NCBI RefSeq assembly: GCF_949987515.2
Contig: NC_082687.1
Location: forward strand, 25,384,132 to 25,448,131
Direction of reading: 5' to 3'
Source: Delphinus delphis
Taxonomy: Eukaryota > Chordata > Mammalia > Artiodactyla > Delphinidae
DNA length: 64,000 nucleotides
This document shows, one piece after another, positions 34,666 to 45,444 of this stretch (the first letter of the stretch is position 1; every line of letters begins with the position of its first letter). Below the pieces are notes generated by a model, which was not told the origin of the DNA, did no database searches, and saw only the letters and a list, made by a program, of their open reading frames with translations. Both the position numbers and the translations under genes were made by a program.

Positions 34666-36431
34666 TGAAGTACCCTCAACCCCACATTCTGCATTAATAG
34701 TCATAGAGAAACAAGTCAGAATCTCACATTTGGGATGCCATATTTTTCAATCCTGCTCAAGTAAATAGTTTTGGAGAAGGTAAACATTTCACTCTTCCTG
34801 CCAACGTTAAGGCATTTCAGTTTCTCCTTTCTGGTGGATACAGCAAGAGACAAAGGAAGTGCTGGTATTCAGCCTGGACCGTCGTTAAACATCTATACTT
34901 AATGTCATTACTCTGTCACCAGGAAAAGTCGTAACAGAGAACATTGGATTTTTATCTTAACTGCTTGGTAAGCTACATAAATACTTATAACCCAAATAGA
35001 GATATATTAATGTATACAGCTACAGAGGGGGTTTTGGGGTTTATGTTTATTTTGTTTACTTCTTTGACTTCAACCATTTTTCATATATAATATTTTATAC
35101 GTGGATATAAAGCCACCTATTTTTGTATGTGAAAGTGTTTATTCTCTGGAAAATTTTAAATGGATGCTTTCCTGAGTTTTATGTTTTTTAGCAGTTTTTC
35201 TTTGTAAGTTTTCTATTTTATTCAGCAGAGGAGAATTCAACAAAGTTCTGCAAAGCATTGTTGAACTTGCAATTGGCTGTGATTACATTTACAATGCTTA
35301 CTTTCTCTTCAGTTAAATGCATTAAATACTATTGTTTCAATGGCCCTTGCTGTGTCAAACTGTTATTTCTGGCATTTCAATATAAGCATGAGGTCAGGAA
35401 GAATAGAGAACACCAAATAAATTTCTCAGCAGGAATTCCAGCTTCCTTTCTCCTATATGTTCAGACTTCTGATTTCCAGGAGGAAAAAGGGAAATCTTCT
35501 AGGCAGATAAAATTTCTGAATTCTTCTATCATTTCTGCTCATGGCTTTAAGAACACTAAGCGTATGGTATTCTATGCCACAGCGGATAGTTTTGTATAGT
35601 AGAGGCTAGCTATAATTCTTCTTGGCTTCTACAGAGCCAAATAAAAATTCTAAAATAAAATGTATTTTAAGTCCTCAACTCATACTCTCTCTGAATCCTT
35701 TCTTATGTAATTCTCCTACAGGAAAACCTATCACCACGACATCTCATTTCCAGAGCTCCCATCGACTGGTGCTTTCCAAACTCTGATGTCTGAATGTCTT
35801 TAAAAATGTTTAATCTTCGTCACACGTAAAACAATGTGGAGCAGTCTGACATTGTTTGTCTTTGTGTGGTTGAAAAAATGCAAAAATAAATTGTTTGTAT
35901 GGTGCCGAAAATGGCGGTTGGGATTAAATTGACCTCAGGTTAATGATAGGATGAAGATCAACTGTCAAGTAGCAAGAAAACGCTATAGCCTTGGCAATAA
36001 TTAATGTTGAACAATGATTGGAGTTCAGATTTTTGTAATGAGAGATGATATGATGTAATGAGAGATGTTCTGACTGTCCAGAGGTCAATGTGACTTGGTT
36101 TCCTATGGTTAGGGGTAAATAAGGAGGACTTTCTAGTAAAAACAATGTAACTGGATACAGTGAGCCTGCAGTGACCCAAGGTTCATGGGAGATATTGTTA
36201 GTATGTATAAAGACTTTATAAAATATGTAGCAACCAATATTTTATGGAATTTGGTGCCTGATGGGATGCAGAGCTAGGGAGATGTATATCTAACTGTAGG
36301 AAACAGACCAAGATTACAGTTTCCAGAGTCGCCACGTGTTGGCTATTATCCTGTAATTCTAATGAATCTTTTCTTGAATCCTTCATTTTCTGAATTGCAC
36401 CATTCTTCTCATCATATATCATCAGTTGTCC

Positions 36432-36505
36432 TTGCTCTGATAATGTGTTACATCACTGTATCATTAAAGCAACAGATGTATTAGAGTAATACATTATCAG
36501 AACAA
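36432..36505. other. 74-nt imperfect hairpin
   Basis: Arms 36432-36451 and 36486-36505 are complementary at 18 of 20 positions, with a 34-nt loop. Could be a palindromic MITE remnant or a hairpin transcript. Confidence 0.8.
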
Positions 36506-37284
36506 AGCACTCTGGTGGTGATGTATTTCATAAAAGATGGCTCTGTCTTGGGCAGAACAGGTCCGGAAGCAGAGTCAGTTCAACAAGACAAAGGTGAGTC
36601 CATGGCACATGTTCGTTGGCACCTAACACTCAGTTCCAGTTGTATGTTGTGACCCGAGTATAATGCTCATTCTTATTTCTGTTGGCCCATTGACTCTTCA
36701 TCAAAATCCTTGGGTATGGTGAGTCTCATTTCTGAAAAACAGAGTGGAGTGAACGTCTTCTGTGAGAGCAGATTGTTTGTAGGCAATGGATTGCCTACAC
36801 AGAATGGCAGCTGTATTTGCGTTCCCTTCCACCTCACCATAAGCATCATTTTCCTTCAACACTTTATCAAGTCCTTTAACCAGGACAGGTGCTTTCCAAA
36901 TCAAACATTTGGTCTACAAGTAAAGAGCACAAGTTTACAAGATGCTCAATATCTCCAGAAAAACTAAAATAGAAAAAAAAAGGTAAAGAGAGAAAACCAA
37001 TACACTTCCTCTAAGATGGGCATATGTGAATTCTGCCACAAGTGACCAGAGAAATGGTACCCAGATGGGAGCAAATATGGAGAACTTCAATACTTGCTTA
37101 GTGCACTTTTAGATAAAGATGGATTTTTCTTTAATAGTTTGTCTTTCATCATCTTCATTCTCACAATAATTGGTTTAGGAACTCAGGATATGGGGAGGGT
37201 TGGACCAGAAAGGCATTCAAATCACATTTGGTATGTTGACATGTTTACAGGCAGATAGGGCCATGGCTGGTACCACCATCAGTG

Positions 37285-37290
<6 letters not shown>

Positions 37291-37332
<42 letters not shown>

Positions 37333-37518
37333 ACGCGGGCCTCTCACTGTTGTGGCCTCTCCCGTTGCGGAGCACAGGCTCTGGACGCGCAGGCTCATCG
37401 GCCATGGCTTACGGGCCCAGCCGCTCCGCGGCACGTGGGATCTTCCCAGACCGGGGCACGAACCCGTGTCCCCTGCATCGGCAGGCGGACTCTCAACCAG
37501 TGCGCCACCAGGGAAGCC
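37291..37518 (-). mobile_element. Long CHR-type SINE (class A), very young
   Basis: Reverse complete copy beginning with 37 T, the longest tail in the window. Target repeat agtgctgggattttt perfect on both sides (37281 and 37519). Confidence 0.97.
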
Positions 37519-37519
37519 A

Positions 37520-39035
37520 GTGCTGGGATTTTTATGGCAAAACCCCACTTGCATTATTGCTGTCATGGTACAGAAATCAGATTTTTTTTGTTCACCGTTA
37601 CCCTTTGCAGCTACTAGGCTTGACTTGCAAAAAGTTCAAGGAAAGGAACAGAATATGTATAATACCTCAGAGGCATACTGGCTAGAAGCTGCAACTGATG
37701 GGAAGTTTCCATTATTCAGGGTGTGAGTGATGGGGGGGGGGGTAATACTCTCTAGGTACTGACCTCTTCCACCTGAGTGAGCCTGAGAGAAAGGGTTATT
37801 CATTTCAATTCTTTCCCTTGCAGAATCCTCTCAGGGCTGTGAGATTCTCCACCCCCTCCCTCCCCCACACCATTCCAGGAGAAAGCAGTAATCACCTCCT
37901 CCTAAGAGCCTGCGGCAGCAGTCAACACCTTGAGAGAACAGCCACAGTTTAGAGAATGGCATCTCATAAGGGGTTTCCTTTGGCACCTGAAGGAAGGATT
38001 TGGGAGTCTCCAAAGCGGGAACATATGTACTTGCTAATGTGGTTTTACCGTAATTGTTGTGACTCTTTGTCACATGACCTTTGCCTAGCCCCTTGGGGTG
38101 AGATGTTTGTTAACTGGGCATTTTCTGAGTGGATGACTTAGATGAACAGATGGATTAATCCCTTAATGGCTTGACTGTCTCTTTGTAGATTACAAGACAT
38201 CCCAGGAGAGAGGAGTAGAGGGAGAGAGCCATTGTTTTACTAATTCTAGTCCCTTGTCTGGAAGTTACAGAGCAAAATACACAGGAGTTACATGCTTGAA
38301 AGAGAAAGAACTTTGAGTAGGACTCATTGGAAAATGCCAGCCTTAAATAGAAGATGCAGAAACAGGCTTGTGAGAAGAGACAATTATCTCCCACAGGAAC
38401 TTGGGTTCCATTGTGTGTGTATTTGCAGCGACCTTGCCACTGTCATTTACTACTGGATGATATGAGAAATAACTGAGTTCCATTCGTTACATTTCAACAG
38501 AATAGACTCAGTCCCCACAAGGGGACTGACACATCCAGTCTCTGAGGCACCATAGATTAATTCATTGATTTTAAATATTTTACAAAACGTACCCATCCAA
38601 AGGCTAGAAGCATATATCCATCAATTAAAAATTAAACAATCAAGGCAAAACAGTACACATACACATACGAACTCAACCATGCCATCCATTACTATGAATA
38701 AGCCATCAACAGGAGACCAAGGAAAGACAAATAACTTACATCAGGCCTGCTAGTGAAATACATTTATCAGCCCACTTAATAAATGCTTTTTTGACATTTA
38801 AGAGCCTGTTTCTATGTGGTCCTGTACCAAGAGAGATGTACGCATACATACTGTGTACATTCTCAGGACTTACAGTCTAAGAAAGAACCGAACAGTCCAC
38901 TGAGGGCTCCGTGGCATCTTCTACTAATAGGAAGTTATTTTAAAATATAACAAATTAATATGGTGGCCTTTGGGGGTTTTCCTTACATCATAATCTGAAT
39001 TTGGAAGATAGATGCATGAGAAGATAGATGAATGA
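37520..39035. other. No gene recognised
   Basis: Holds an 11-G run at 37732-37742 and a perfect 9-bp hairpin (38508-38516 with 38521-38529, loop acaa). A weak L2-like stretch lies near 38775-38835. No credible coding frame. Confidence 0.4.
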
Positions 39036-39039
39036 GAAG

Positions 39040-39650
39040 GCTCACGTCAAATGGGTATGCAGGGACTCACAGATATGTCTAAGGGGAATGCAGATTGTCT
39101 CCAACTTCTGGGGCAATTTGGCAATGCGTAGTTAAAGCCTTGACATGGTTCATCCTCATTGGCCCAGAAATCCTACTTGCAGGAATTTATTTTAAAGAAA
39201 TAATCATGGAGTTTGTAAAGATTTAGCAACAAGAATATTCATTTCAGCATTGTTCACGATAGCCGCCATTTGTGAACCGTCTAAATGTTCAAAAATATAG
39301 GATCCTTTCAATCTATGATGGGATACTCATATAGTCAAAGCCTATCGAGTTCCTAACAAAATAATGAAGAACGATTAATGACATTATAAGATGAAAGAAG
39401 TATGCTGCAGAACAATATTACTGAATCATCACTTTGTGGTTAAAAAATTACACACACAAACTTACATATATGCTCTGACTTCTGTGTTCATGTAGACAGC
39501 ACAAGACTGCAAGGAAACACAACCAAATATTAATAATGACTATCTCTGTGTGGTGAAACTGTTGATGAATTTCATTTTATTTTTGCCTACTTCTTGTATT
39601 ATCTTCATTTCTGAATTGAACTATTTAAAACTAATAAAAATGTACTAAGG
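39040..39650 (+). mobile_element. Old L1 3' part (L1ME-like)
   Basis: Sense words: ggggcaatttggcaatgcg, cccagaaatcctacttgcag, ttcagcattgttcacgatag, gaaccgtctaaatgttc, tctctgtgtggtgaaac, near-terminal ttctgaattgaactatttaa. Heavily diverged. Confidence 0.65.
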
Positions 39651-39913
39651 TAGGTGAAAACAAGTGTCAGTATGGCTGGGGAGGGGAGTGCCAAGGAGAA
39701 AAAATTGGAGATGGAGATAGAAGCTAGAATAACCTCGAAGGCTAAGCTAAGAAACAAGACATTTTCTCCATATACAGGGCATTTTATTGAAGTTACGTAA
39801 AATTGAACAAGTGCTATGTAAAACATTGGCAGTCTCACCTTATGTTCAAAACTGAAGATAATTGGAATCTCCCTCTCCCCCCATTAAAAACCTTCATCAA
39901 GAATCACACACTA

Positions 39914-40115
39914 GGGCTTCCCTGGTGGCGCGGTGGTTGAGAGTCCGTCTGCCGATGCTAGGGGACACGGGTTCGTGCCCCAGTCCGGAAAGATCCCACT
40001 TGCCGCGGAGCGGCTGGGCCCGTGAGCCATGGCCGCTGAGCCTGCGTGTCCGGAGCCTGTGCTCCGCAACGGGAGAGGCCACAACAGTGAGAGGCCCGTG
40101 CCTAGCCAAAAAAAA
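39914..40115 (+). mobile_element. Long CHR-type SINE (class A)
   Basis: Complete sense copy with a short A tail. Target repeat aagaatcacacacta at 39899-39913 and 40116-40130. The 3' copy was reused by the following L1 insertion. Confidence 0.96.
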
Positions 40116-40134
40116 AAGAATCACACACTATCAG

Positions 40135-40501
40135 CACAGGGAACTCTACTCAATACTCTGTAATGGCCTATATGGGAAAAGAATCTAAACAAAAAAAGGA
40201 GAGTGGATATATATATGTATACATGTATATACTTATATACATGTATACATATATATGTATATATATGTGTGTGTATATATATATATACCTGATTCACTTT
40301 GCTGTACACCTGAAACTAACACAACATTGTAAATCAACTATACTCCAATAAAAATCAAAAAAAATTTTTTCTCACCTGTAAAATGTGGATAATAAAGTCT
40401 TGAGAGTTTCATGAGATAATCAGGTAGTTGAAAAAGTATCTCAATAAATGAAAATATTATTTATTTTCCTCAAAAGAAAAAAAAAAAAACAAAAATACCA
40501 C
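40135..40501 (+). mobile_element. 5'-truncated L1 carrying 3' transduced sequence
   Basis: L1 3' end from cacagggaactctactcaat through ctgtacacctgaaactaaca to tactccaataaaaatcaaaa (about 40364). Then 113 bp of non-L1, MIR-like sequence follow, with a second aataaa at 40443-40448 and a second A tract at 40477-40489. The whole unit lies between perfect copies of aagaatcacacactatcag (40116-40134 and 40504-40522), so the extra sequence came in with the L1. Confidence 0.85.
40209..40256. other. Near-perfect 23-bp palindrome in L1
   Basis: Arms 40209-40231 and 40234-40256 pair perfectly around a 2-nt centre; composed of TA/TG/CA steps. It may be expansion of an AT-rich L1 3' UTR stretch. Confidence 0.85.
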
Positions 40502-40524
40502 AAAAGAATCACACACTATCAGAG

Positions 40525-41410
40525 GTGGCGGGCTGAGCTGTCGGGATGCTGTGTTCACTGTGTGGTCATGGGGCGGCAGCACCTTAACCAACATCCTTTG
40601 TAAGTGCCCGCTGAACCACAGGTCTTTACCTGCATGCGGGTCTGTGAGAGACCTGATGGCTTCTCCTCTGTTATTTTAACATTTACTGCCATTATAATTT
40701 AAAATTTTCTTCATATCCAACCTATAATCCTGTAACAAGGTCACTCAAGAGTTCATTAAGTGGTAGAGCTGTAAAACACTCAGGAGAGTCAAGGACTTTG
40801 GTACAGAACGTGGATGTGCTAAATCTCCATTGAGAAGGCCAGACAACTCTCGTGACGCTCTGTGCTGTTAATTTAAGAGAGAGCACTTCAAAATATTAGA
40901 GAAAATACAGGGAAAATAAAAAGCAGTCTTAAAGCAAATATACATTACCACGTTTGCAGATTTATGCACTTCAAGAGTCATCCCCCTCCTGCATGCACTT
41001 TATATTCAGTCCTGTGGGAAAAGCAGGCTTGAATTATGTAAGTTTTGAATTATATGAGGTCTCCAGGAATACATTCTTTGCATGAAATGTAACCATCTTG
41101 CGCAGTGGGGATGGGGTAGGTTGAGGGTGGTGGCGGCAGAACGGAAGGCAGAGGGGACGCTGAAAAGAGGGTGACAGGAGTATAGGGATTTAGAAGCTCA
41201 GAGGGGGAATTGGAGGGAAGAGAAGATGGGGGCTGGGAGACAACTGGGAAGGGGCAAGAAGGAATGAAAAGTGACTCAAGGCACTGGAGGAATCGATTTA
41301 CAGGCATCACGTGGCTTAACTTTCACAGCCATGAGATGTTATTTCTTCTTGGCGAGAGAGAAAAACAAATGGAGACCCCAAAGAGGCTTGCGTGGAAAGA
41401 CTCTTTTATT
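40525..41410. other. No gene or repeat recognised
   Basis: Ordinary sequence; purine-rich at 41110-41280. Frames up to 109 codons without motifs. Confidence 0.4.
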
Positions 41411-41415
41411 TATTC

Positions 41416-41569
41416 ATCAATTTCTTTTTAATTCTTTAATTCTATTATTGTCATTGTTGTTGTTATCTCACGGCTTGTGGGATCTTAATCCCCTGACCAG
41501 GGATAACGAATCTGGGCCCTCGGCAGTGAGAGTGCGGAGTCCTAACCACTGGACCACCAGGGAAGTCCC
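41416..41569 (-). mobile_element. Short CHR-type SINE (class B)
   Basis: Reverse orientation: ggcttgtgggatcttaatcc, cctgaccagggataacgaat, cctaaccactggaccaccag, ggaagtccc. The B box region is mutated. Approximate target repeat ctcttttattt / ctcttttcatt. Confidence 0.85.
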
Positions 41570-41589
41570 TCTTTTCATTCTTTTGAATG

Positions 41590-41815
41590 CTCTAAAATGA
41601 AAATTTTGATTATAAAAGTAACGCATGCTTCAAAAGAACTTTAAATATTAAGGAAGTATTTAAAATAAAAAGTGGAAGTCCACCATCCAAAAACGTCCTC
41701 GCCTCCCACAATTCAATTCTGCTCCTTAGAAAGAACTGCTGTTAATGGTTGAGTTATGACCTTCTAGACATTTTTACACATGCAAAAAGATCATTCTATA
41801 CCAGCTGTCTGAAAT
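41590..41815. repeat. Probable old LINE fragment
   Basis: The run ttataaaagtaacgcatgct, agaactgctgttaatggttg, ccttctagacatttttacac resembles a common old L1 block. Too diverged for a firm call. Confidence 0.4.
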
Positions 41816-41884
41816 CTGCACCCCCCACCCATCTAATCATAAGCTGGGTATACTGAGATATGAACTACCTTATCCTTTTTCTTT

Positions 41885-42870
41885 TTCTAAATTAATAAAC
41901 TTTATCTTTCAGAGGAGTTTTTGGGTCACAGCAGAACTGAGCAGAAAATACAGCTAGATCCCATATTGCCCCCAGCCCCACACGTGTACAACTTCCTTGA
42001 CTATCCACATCCTGAAGCACAGTGGTCCACATGTTACAATCCACAAACCTACACTGATATGTCGTTATCACCTAAAGTCCACAGTATATATTAAGGTTCA
42101 CTCTTGGTATTGTACCTTCCGTGGGATTGGACAAATGTATAATGACATGTATCCACCGTTATATGTTATACAGAATAGATTCACTGCTCTAAAAGTTCTC
42201 TGCACTCTGCCTATTCATCACTCCCTTCCCCCAGCCCTTGGCAACCTCTGATCTTTTCGCTGTCTCCATAGATTTGTCTTTTCCAGAATGTCGTGTAGCT
42301 GGAATCACACAGGTTACAGGTTTCCCTTGTATCCGAAAGTAGTTCCTATGAAGACTTTTGTAAGCTGAAATTGTGTGAAGCAAAAAAGCATTTACCTTAG
42401 GACACATCTTGCTAATGGATGCACAAAATAAATTGAGATGAAACACAGATGCTCACAGACACAGTTCAAAGCAATGATGGCTTGTTACTGAGTTGCTGAG
42501 TGTGGTTCCTGGGAAGGAACTTGTTTGCTACAAAACAAACGCAGAACGCTATTTTAGCTTTTCTTCATAAAAGTGAAAATCCTCTTCGGATTTCTTTCTG
42601 TTAGTGAAAGCAGGTACTAATGCAGGTCTTTCATAAAAATGAAGTAGCATACAGGGAACTTTCAAAAATGAAGGAGACCTGTACAGCCTTTTCAGATTGG
42701 CTTCTTTCATTCAGTGATATACATTTAGGGTTCCTCCATGTCTTTTCATGGCCTGATAGCTCATTTCTTTTTAGCATTGAATAATATTCCACTGTCCGGA
42801 GGTACCACAGTTTATTTATCCATTCATCTACTCCAGGGCGTCTTGGTTGCTTCCACGTTTTGGCAATTGG
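41885..42870 (-). mobile_element. L1 3' part, split by a DNA transposon
   Basis: Reverse L1 words cacagcagaactgagcagaa, gtgtacaacttccttgact, cttggcaacctctgatcttt, gtgtagctggaatcacac stop at about 42311. They resume at 42665 with agccttttcagattggcttc, gaataatattccactgtcc, tggttgcttccacgttttgg. Confidence 0.75.
42312..42664. mobile_element. DNA-transposon-like insert in L1
   Basis: About 350 bp separates two L1 pieces that would otherwise be adjacent. Its ends are loosely inverted: cttgtatccgaaagtagttc with ttttgtaagctgaaat near the start, and gtctttcataaaaatgaagt near the end. I recognise the consensus as an old mammalian DNA transposon but not its name. Confidence 0.5.
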
Positions 42871-42877
42871 GAATAAA

Positions 42878-43530
42878 GCTGTGGGGACTTCCAGTTTCCG
42901 GTTCCACCTGTAAGGAGCTTGGAAGTTGCCGCTCTTACCTAACAACAAGTAAAAAGCTGAACAGACTACAAAATCAGCAGTTCTTCTTGGATTCGCTAGG
43001 GAGGGGAGGACACAGAGCAAACTGCTGCCCCCAAGACTGGAGAGTCAGACAGGAGAATACAGGAAGTTGTAGCGTACTGGAGCAGAGACTCCCAATGAAC
43101 TATGCGCCATGGGTCGGAACACCTGAACTGTAATTGGCAAACAGTTGGAAGTTCAGAAGTTAAAAACTCCTGGGGCACCCGGTCATGAGGAGACTCCCAC
43201 AATATTCTGAGTTATATCTCCAGGAACTTGACCAGATTCCCACAATAAATATCAGAGAAAAGTCTCCTCATGCTTCTTGCAAAGGGAGCTGGGAAAGGAA
43301 CCATTTTGAAATAATGCCAGAGACCTCTGTTCTTAACAACCAGATTCGGGAGAATCTGGTTAACCAGAGCCTAATCGCCTGGGGTATCATCAAAGCCTAA
43401 CTGATCTGAGGAAGGGACATACCCCACCCACTCTAGCCATCCTGACACACTAAGGGGGGAGAAAAAACTGAGACATACTTGTGAAGTGCACAGTCCAGAG
43501 GCACAGGCTCACTAAAAGACTAAAATCTAA
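42878..43530 (+). mobile_element. L1 5' UTR-like segment, opposite orientation
   Basis: Sense words of an old L1 5' UTR: tgtaaggagcttggaagttg, acaaaatcagcagttcttct, gactggagagtcagacagga, cagagaaaagtctcctcatg, ggcacaggctcactaaaaga. It runs opposite to the L1 pieces on both sides. Confidence 0.6.
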
Positions 43531-43787
43531 TCAAAGGACTGTGGAATGCTTCTATGTGTACCTTTATATTTCAAGTGGGTTTCTTGTAGACCACGTATAG
43601 TTGGGTCTTGCTTTTTGATCTGCTCTGATAGTTTCTGTCTTTCAATTGGTGCATTTAGACTACTGACATTCAAAGTGATTATTTATAAAGTTGGATTAAT
43701 AGCTATCATATTGTTACTATTTTCTGTTCATCTTGTTTTTTGTTCTATTTTTATTTTCCATACTTTTTCTGCCTTTCGTGGTTTTAT

Positions 43788-44002
43788 TTTTTTTTAACTT
43801 TTTAATCGTTATTTATTTATTTATTTATCTGGCCGTGCCGGGCCTTAGTTGTGGCACTCGGGATCTTTAGCTGCAGCATGTGAACTCTTAGTTGCAGCAT
43901 GCATGCTGGATCTAGTTCCCCTACCAGACCGACAAGGGATTCAGCCCAGGCCCCCTGCATTGGGAGCTTGGAGTCTTACCCACTGGGCCACCAGGGAAGT
44001 CC
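43788..44002 (-). mobile_element. CHR-family SINE, longer old form
   Basis: Reverse orientation: T tail, ctggccgtgccgggccttag, ttgtggcactcgggatcttt, attcagcccaggccccctgc, ccaccagggaagtccc. Target repeat ctgcctttcgtggtttta (43770) and ctgccttttgtggtttta (44003) lies in L1 sequence. Confidence 0.9.
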
Positions 44003-44366
44003 CTGCCTTTTGTGGTTTTAATTGAGCATTTTATATGATTCTGTTTCTTTCATTTCTTAGCATATTAATTGTACTCCCTTTTTTTAAAAACTTTTTTAGT
44101 GGCTGCCTTAGAGTTTGCAACATACATTAATAACTAATTCAAATCCACTTTCAAATAACATTATACCCCTTCATGAGTCATGTAAGTACCTTATAGGAAC
44201 AAAATAATCCTGATTCCTCCCTCTTGTCCCTTGTATCATTTCTGTCATTCATTCACTTCTATATAAGCATACATAAGCACATATATATGTAAGACATATA
44301 CATAAGCATACATAATCAAATATATAGTTGCTATTATTATTTTGAACAAACTTTTATCTGCTAAGT

Positions 44367-44602
44367 CAGGGGTCCCCAACCCCCGGGCCATGGACCGCTT
44401 CCTGTCCGTGGCCTGTTAGGAACCGGGCCGCACAGCAGGAGGTAAGCAGCAGGCGAGCGAGTGAAGCTTCATCGGCCGCTCCCCATCGCTCCCAATCACT
44501 TGCATTACTGCCTGAACCATGTCCCCTCCCCACCCCCATCCTGCCGTGAAAAATTGTCTTCCACGAAACTGGTTCCTAGTGCCGAAAGGTTGGGGACTGC
44601 TG
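44367..44602 (+). mobile_element. hAT-type nonautonomous DNA transposon
   Basis: Terminal inverted repeats cagggg-tccccaac at the start and gttggggactgctg at the end; internal gaaccgggccgcacagcagg and attgtcttccacgaaactgg match a common mammalian hAT family (probably hAT-Tip100, MER45/Zaphod group). The 8-bp flanks tgctaagt and tgttagat differ only by transitions, as expected for a decayed hAT target duplication. Confidence 0.85.
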
Positions 44603-44733
44603 TGTTAGATCAATTAAAATTAAGAAAAACAAAAGTTTTATTTTACCTTCACTTATTTATTCTCTGATGCTCTTCTTTTCCTTATTTAGACCCAAGTTTC
44701 TGACCTATGTCATTTTCCTTCTGTCTGAAGAAC

Positions 44734-44938
44734 TTTTTTTTTTTTGCGGTACATGGGGTCTCTCACTGTTTTGACCTCTCCCATTGCGGAGCACAGGCTC
44801 CGGACACGCAGGCTCAGCGATCATGGCTCACGGGCCTAGCCGCTCTGTGGCATGTGGGATCTTCCTGGACCGGGGCATGAACCCGTGTCCCCTGCATCAG
44901 CAGGCGGACTCTCAACCACCGCGCCACCAGGGAAGCCC
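44734..44938 (-). mobile_element. Long CHR-type SINE (class A) inside L1
   Basis: Reverse complete copy with several CpG decays (acatggggtc, ccattgcgga). Target repeat ctgtctgaagaactttt (44721) and ctgtctgaggaactttt (44939). Confidence 0.95.
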
Positions 44939-45444
44939 CTGTCTGAGGAACTTTTAACATTTATTGCAAGGCAGGTCTACTTGCAACAAGTTCTCTCAAT
45001 TTCTGTTTGTCTGAGAAAGTCTTTTTTCCTCCCTCACTTTTCAAGGATAATTTTACAAGGTATAGAATTCTAGATTGGTGGATTTTTTTCTCTCAACACT
45101 TTATTTTCCTCACCTCCTGTTTGCATGTCTTTTGAACAGAAGTTGGATATAATTTTTATCTTTGCTTCTCTATAGCTAAGGTCCTTTCCCCCCGCTCTGG
45201 CCTCTTTCAAGGTTTTTTTCTTTATCTTTGATTTTCTGCATTTGGAATATGATATGCTTAGGTGTGTTTCTTTTTTGTATATTTTGGTTTTGTTTTCTGT
45301 TTGGCATATATTCTTCTTGGTGTTCTGTAAGCATCTTGGATCATGGTTTGGGGTCTGATATTAATTTGGAGAAAATTCTCAGTCATTATTGCTTCAGTGA
45401 TTTGTAAGGGCCTAATTCGCATTTTAAATTCCTTCTGTTTAACA

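Larger units (their letters stand above)
33970..37285. other. Repeat-poor block with regulatory-like motifs
   Basis: About 3.3 kb between two young SINEs with no recognised repeat. Contains the CRE and E-box cluster at 34642-34665 and a long imperfect hairpin at 36432-36505. Frames up to 120 codons (34171-34533 minus, 35258-35599 plus) have no familiar motif. Confidence 0.4.
43535..45440 (-). mobile_element. Old L1, interrupted three times
   Basis: Reverse old-L1 words: gggtttcttgtagaccacgt, ctttcaattggtgcatttag, ggctgccttagagtttgcaa, cattttccttctgtctgaag, ttgcaaggcaggtctacttg, ttctgtaagcatcttggatc. A SINE (43788), a hAT element (44367) and a second SINE (44734) interrupt it; L1 continues in order after each. 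Confidence 0.75.

Noticed and set aside
37200..37726. Frames of 95-161 codons around the SINE at 37291
   Set aside because: They are read-through of the class A SINE body and its poly(T), repeated at every other copy.
40206..40290. CRISPR-like or satellite array
   Set aside because: It is a TA/TG-rich stretch inside an L1 tail without spaced repeats. No array with regular spacers exists in the window.
43546..43797. Hydrophobic 83-codon frame that looks like a membrane protein
   Set aside because: Reverse-strand L1 sequence; T-rich L1 antisense encodes Phe/Leu/Ile runs.
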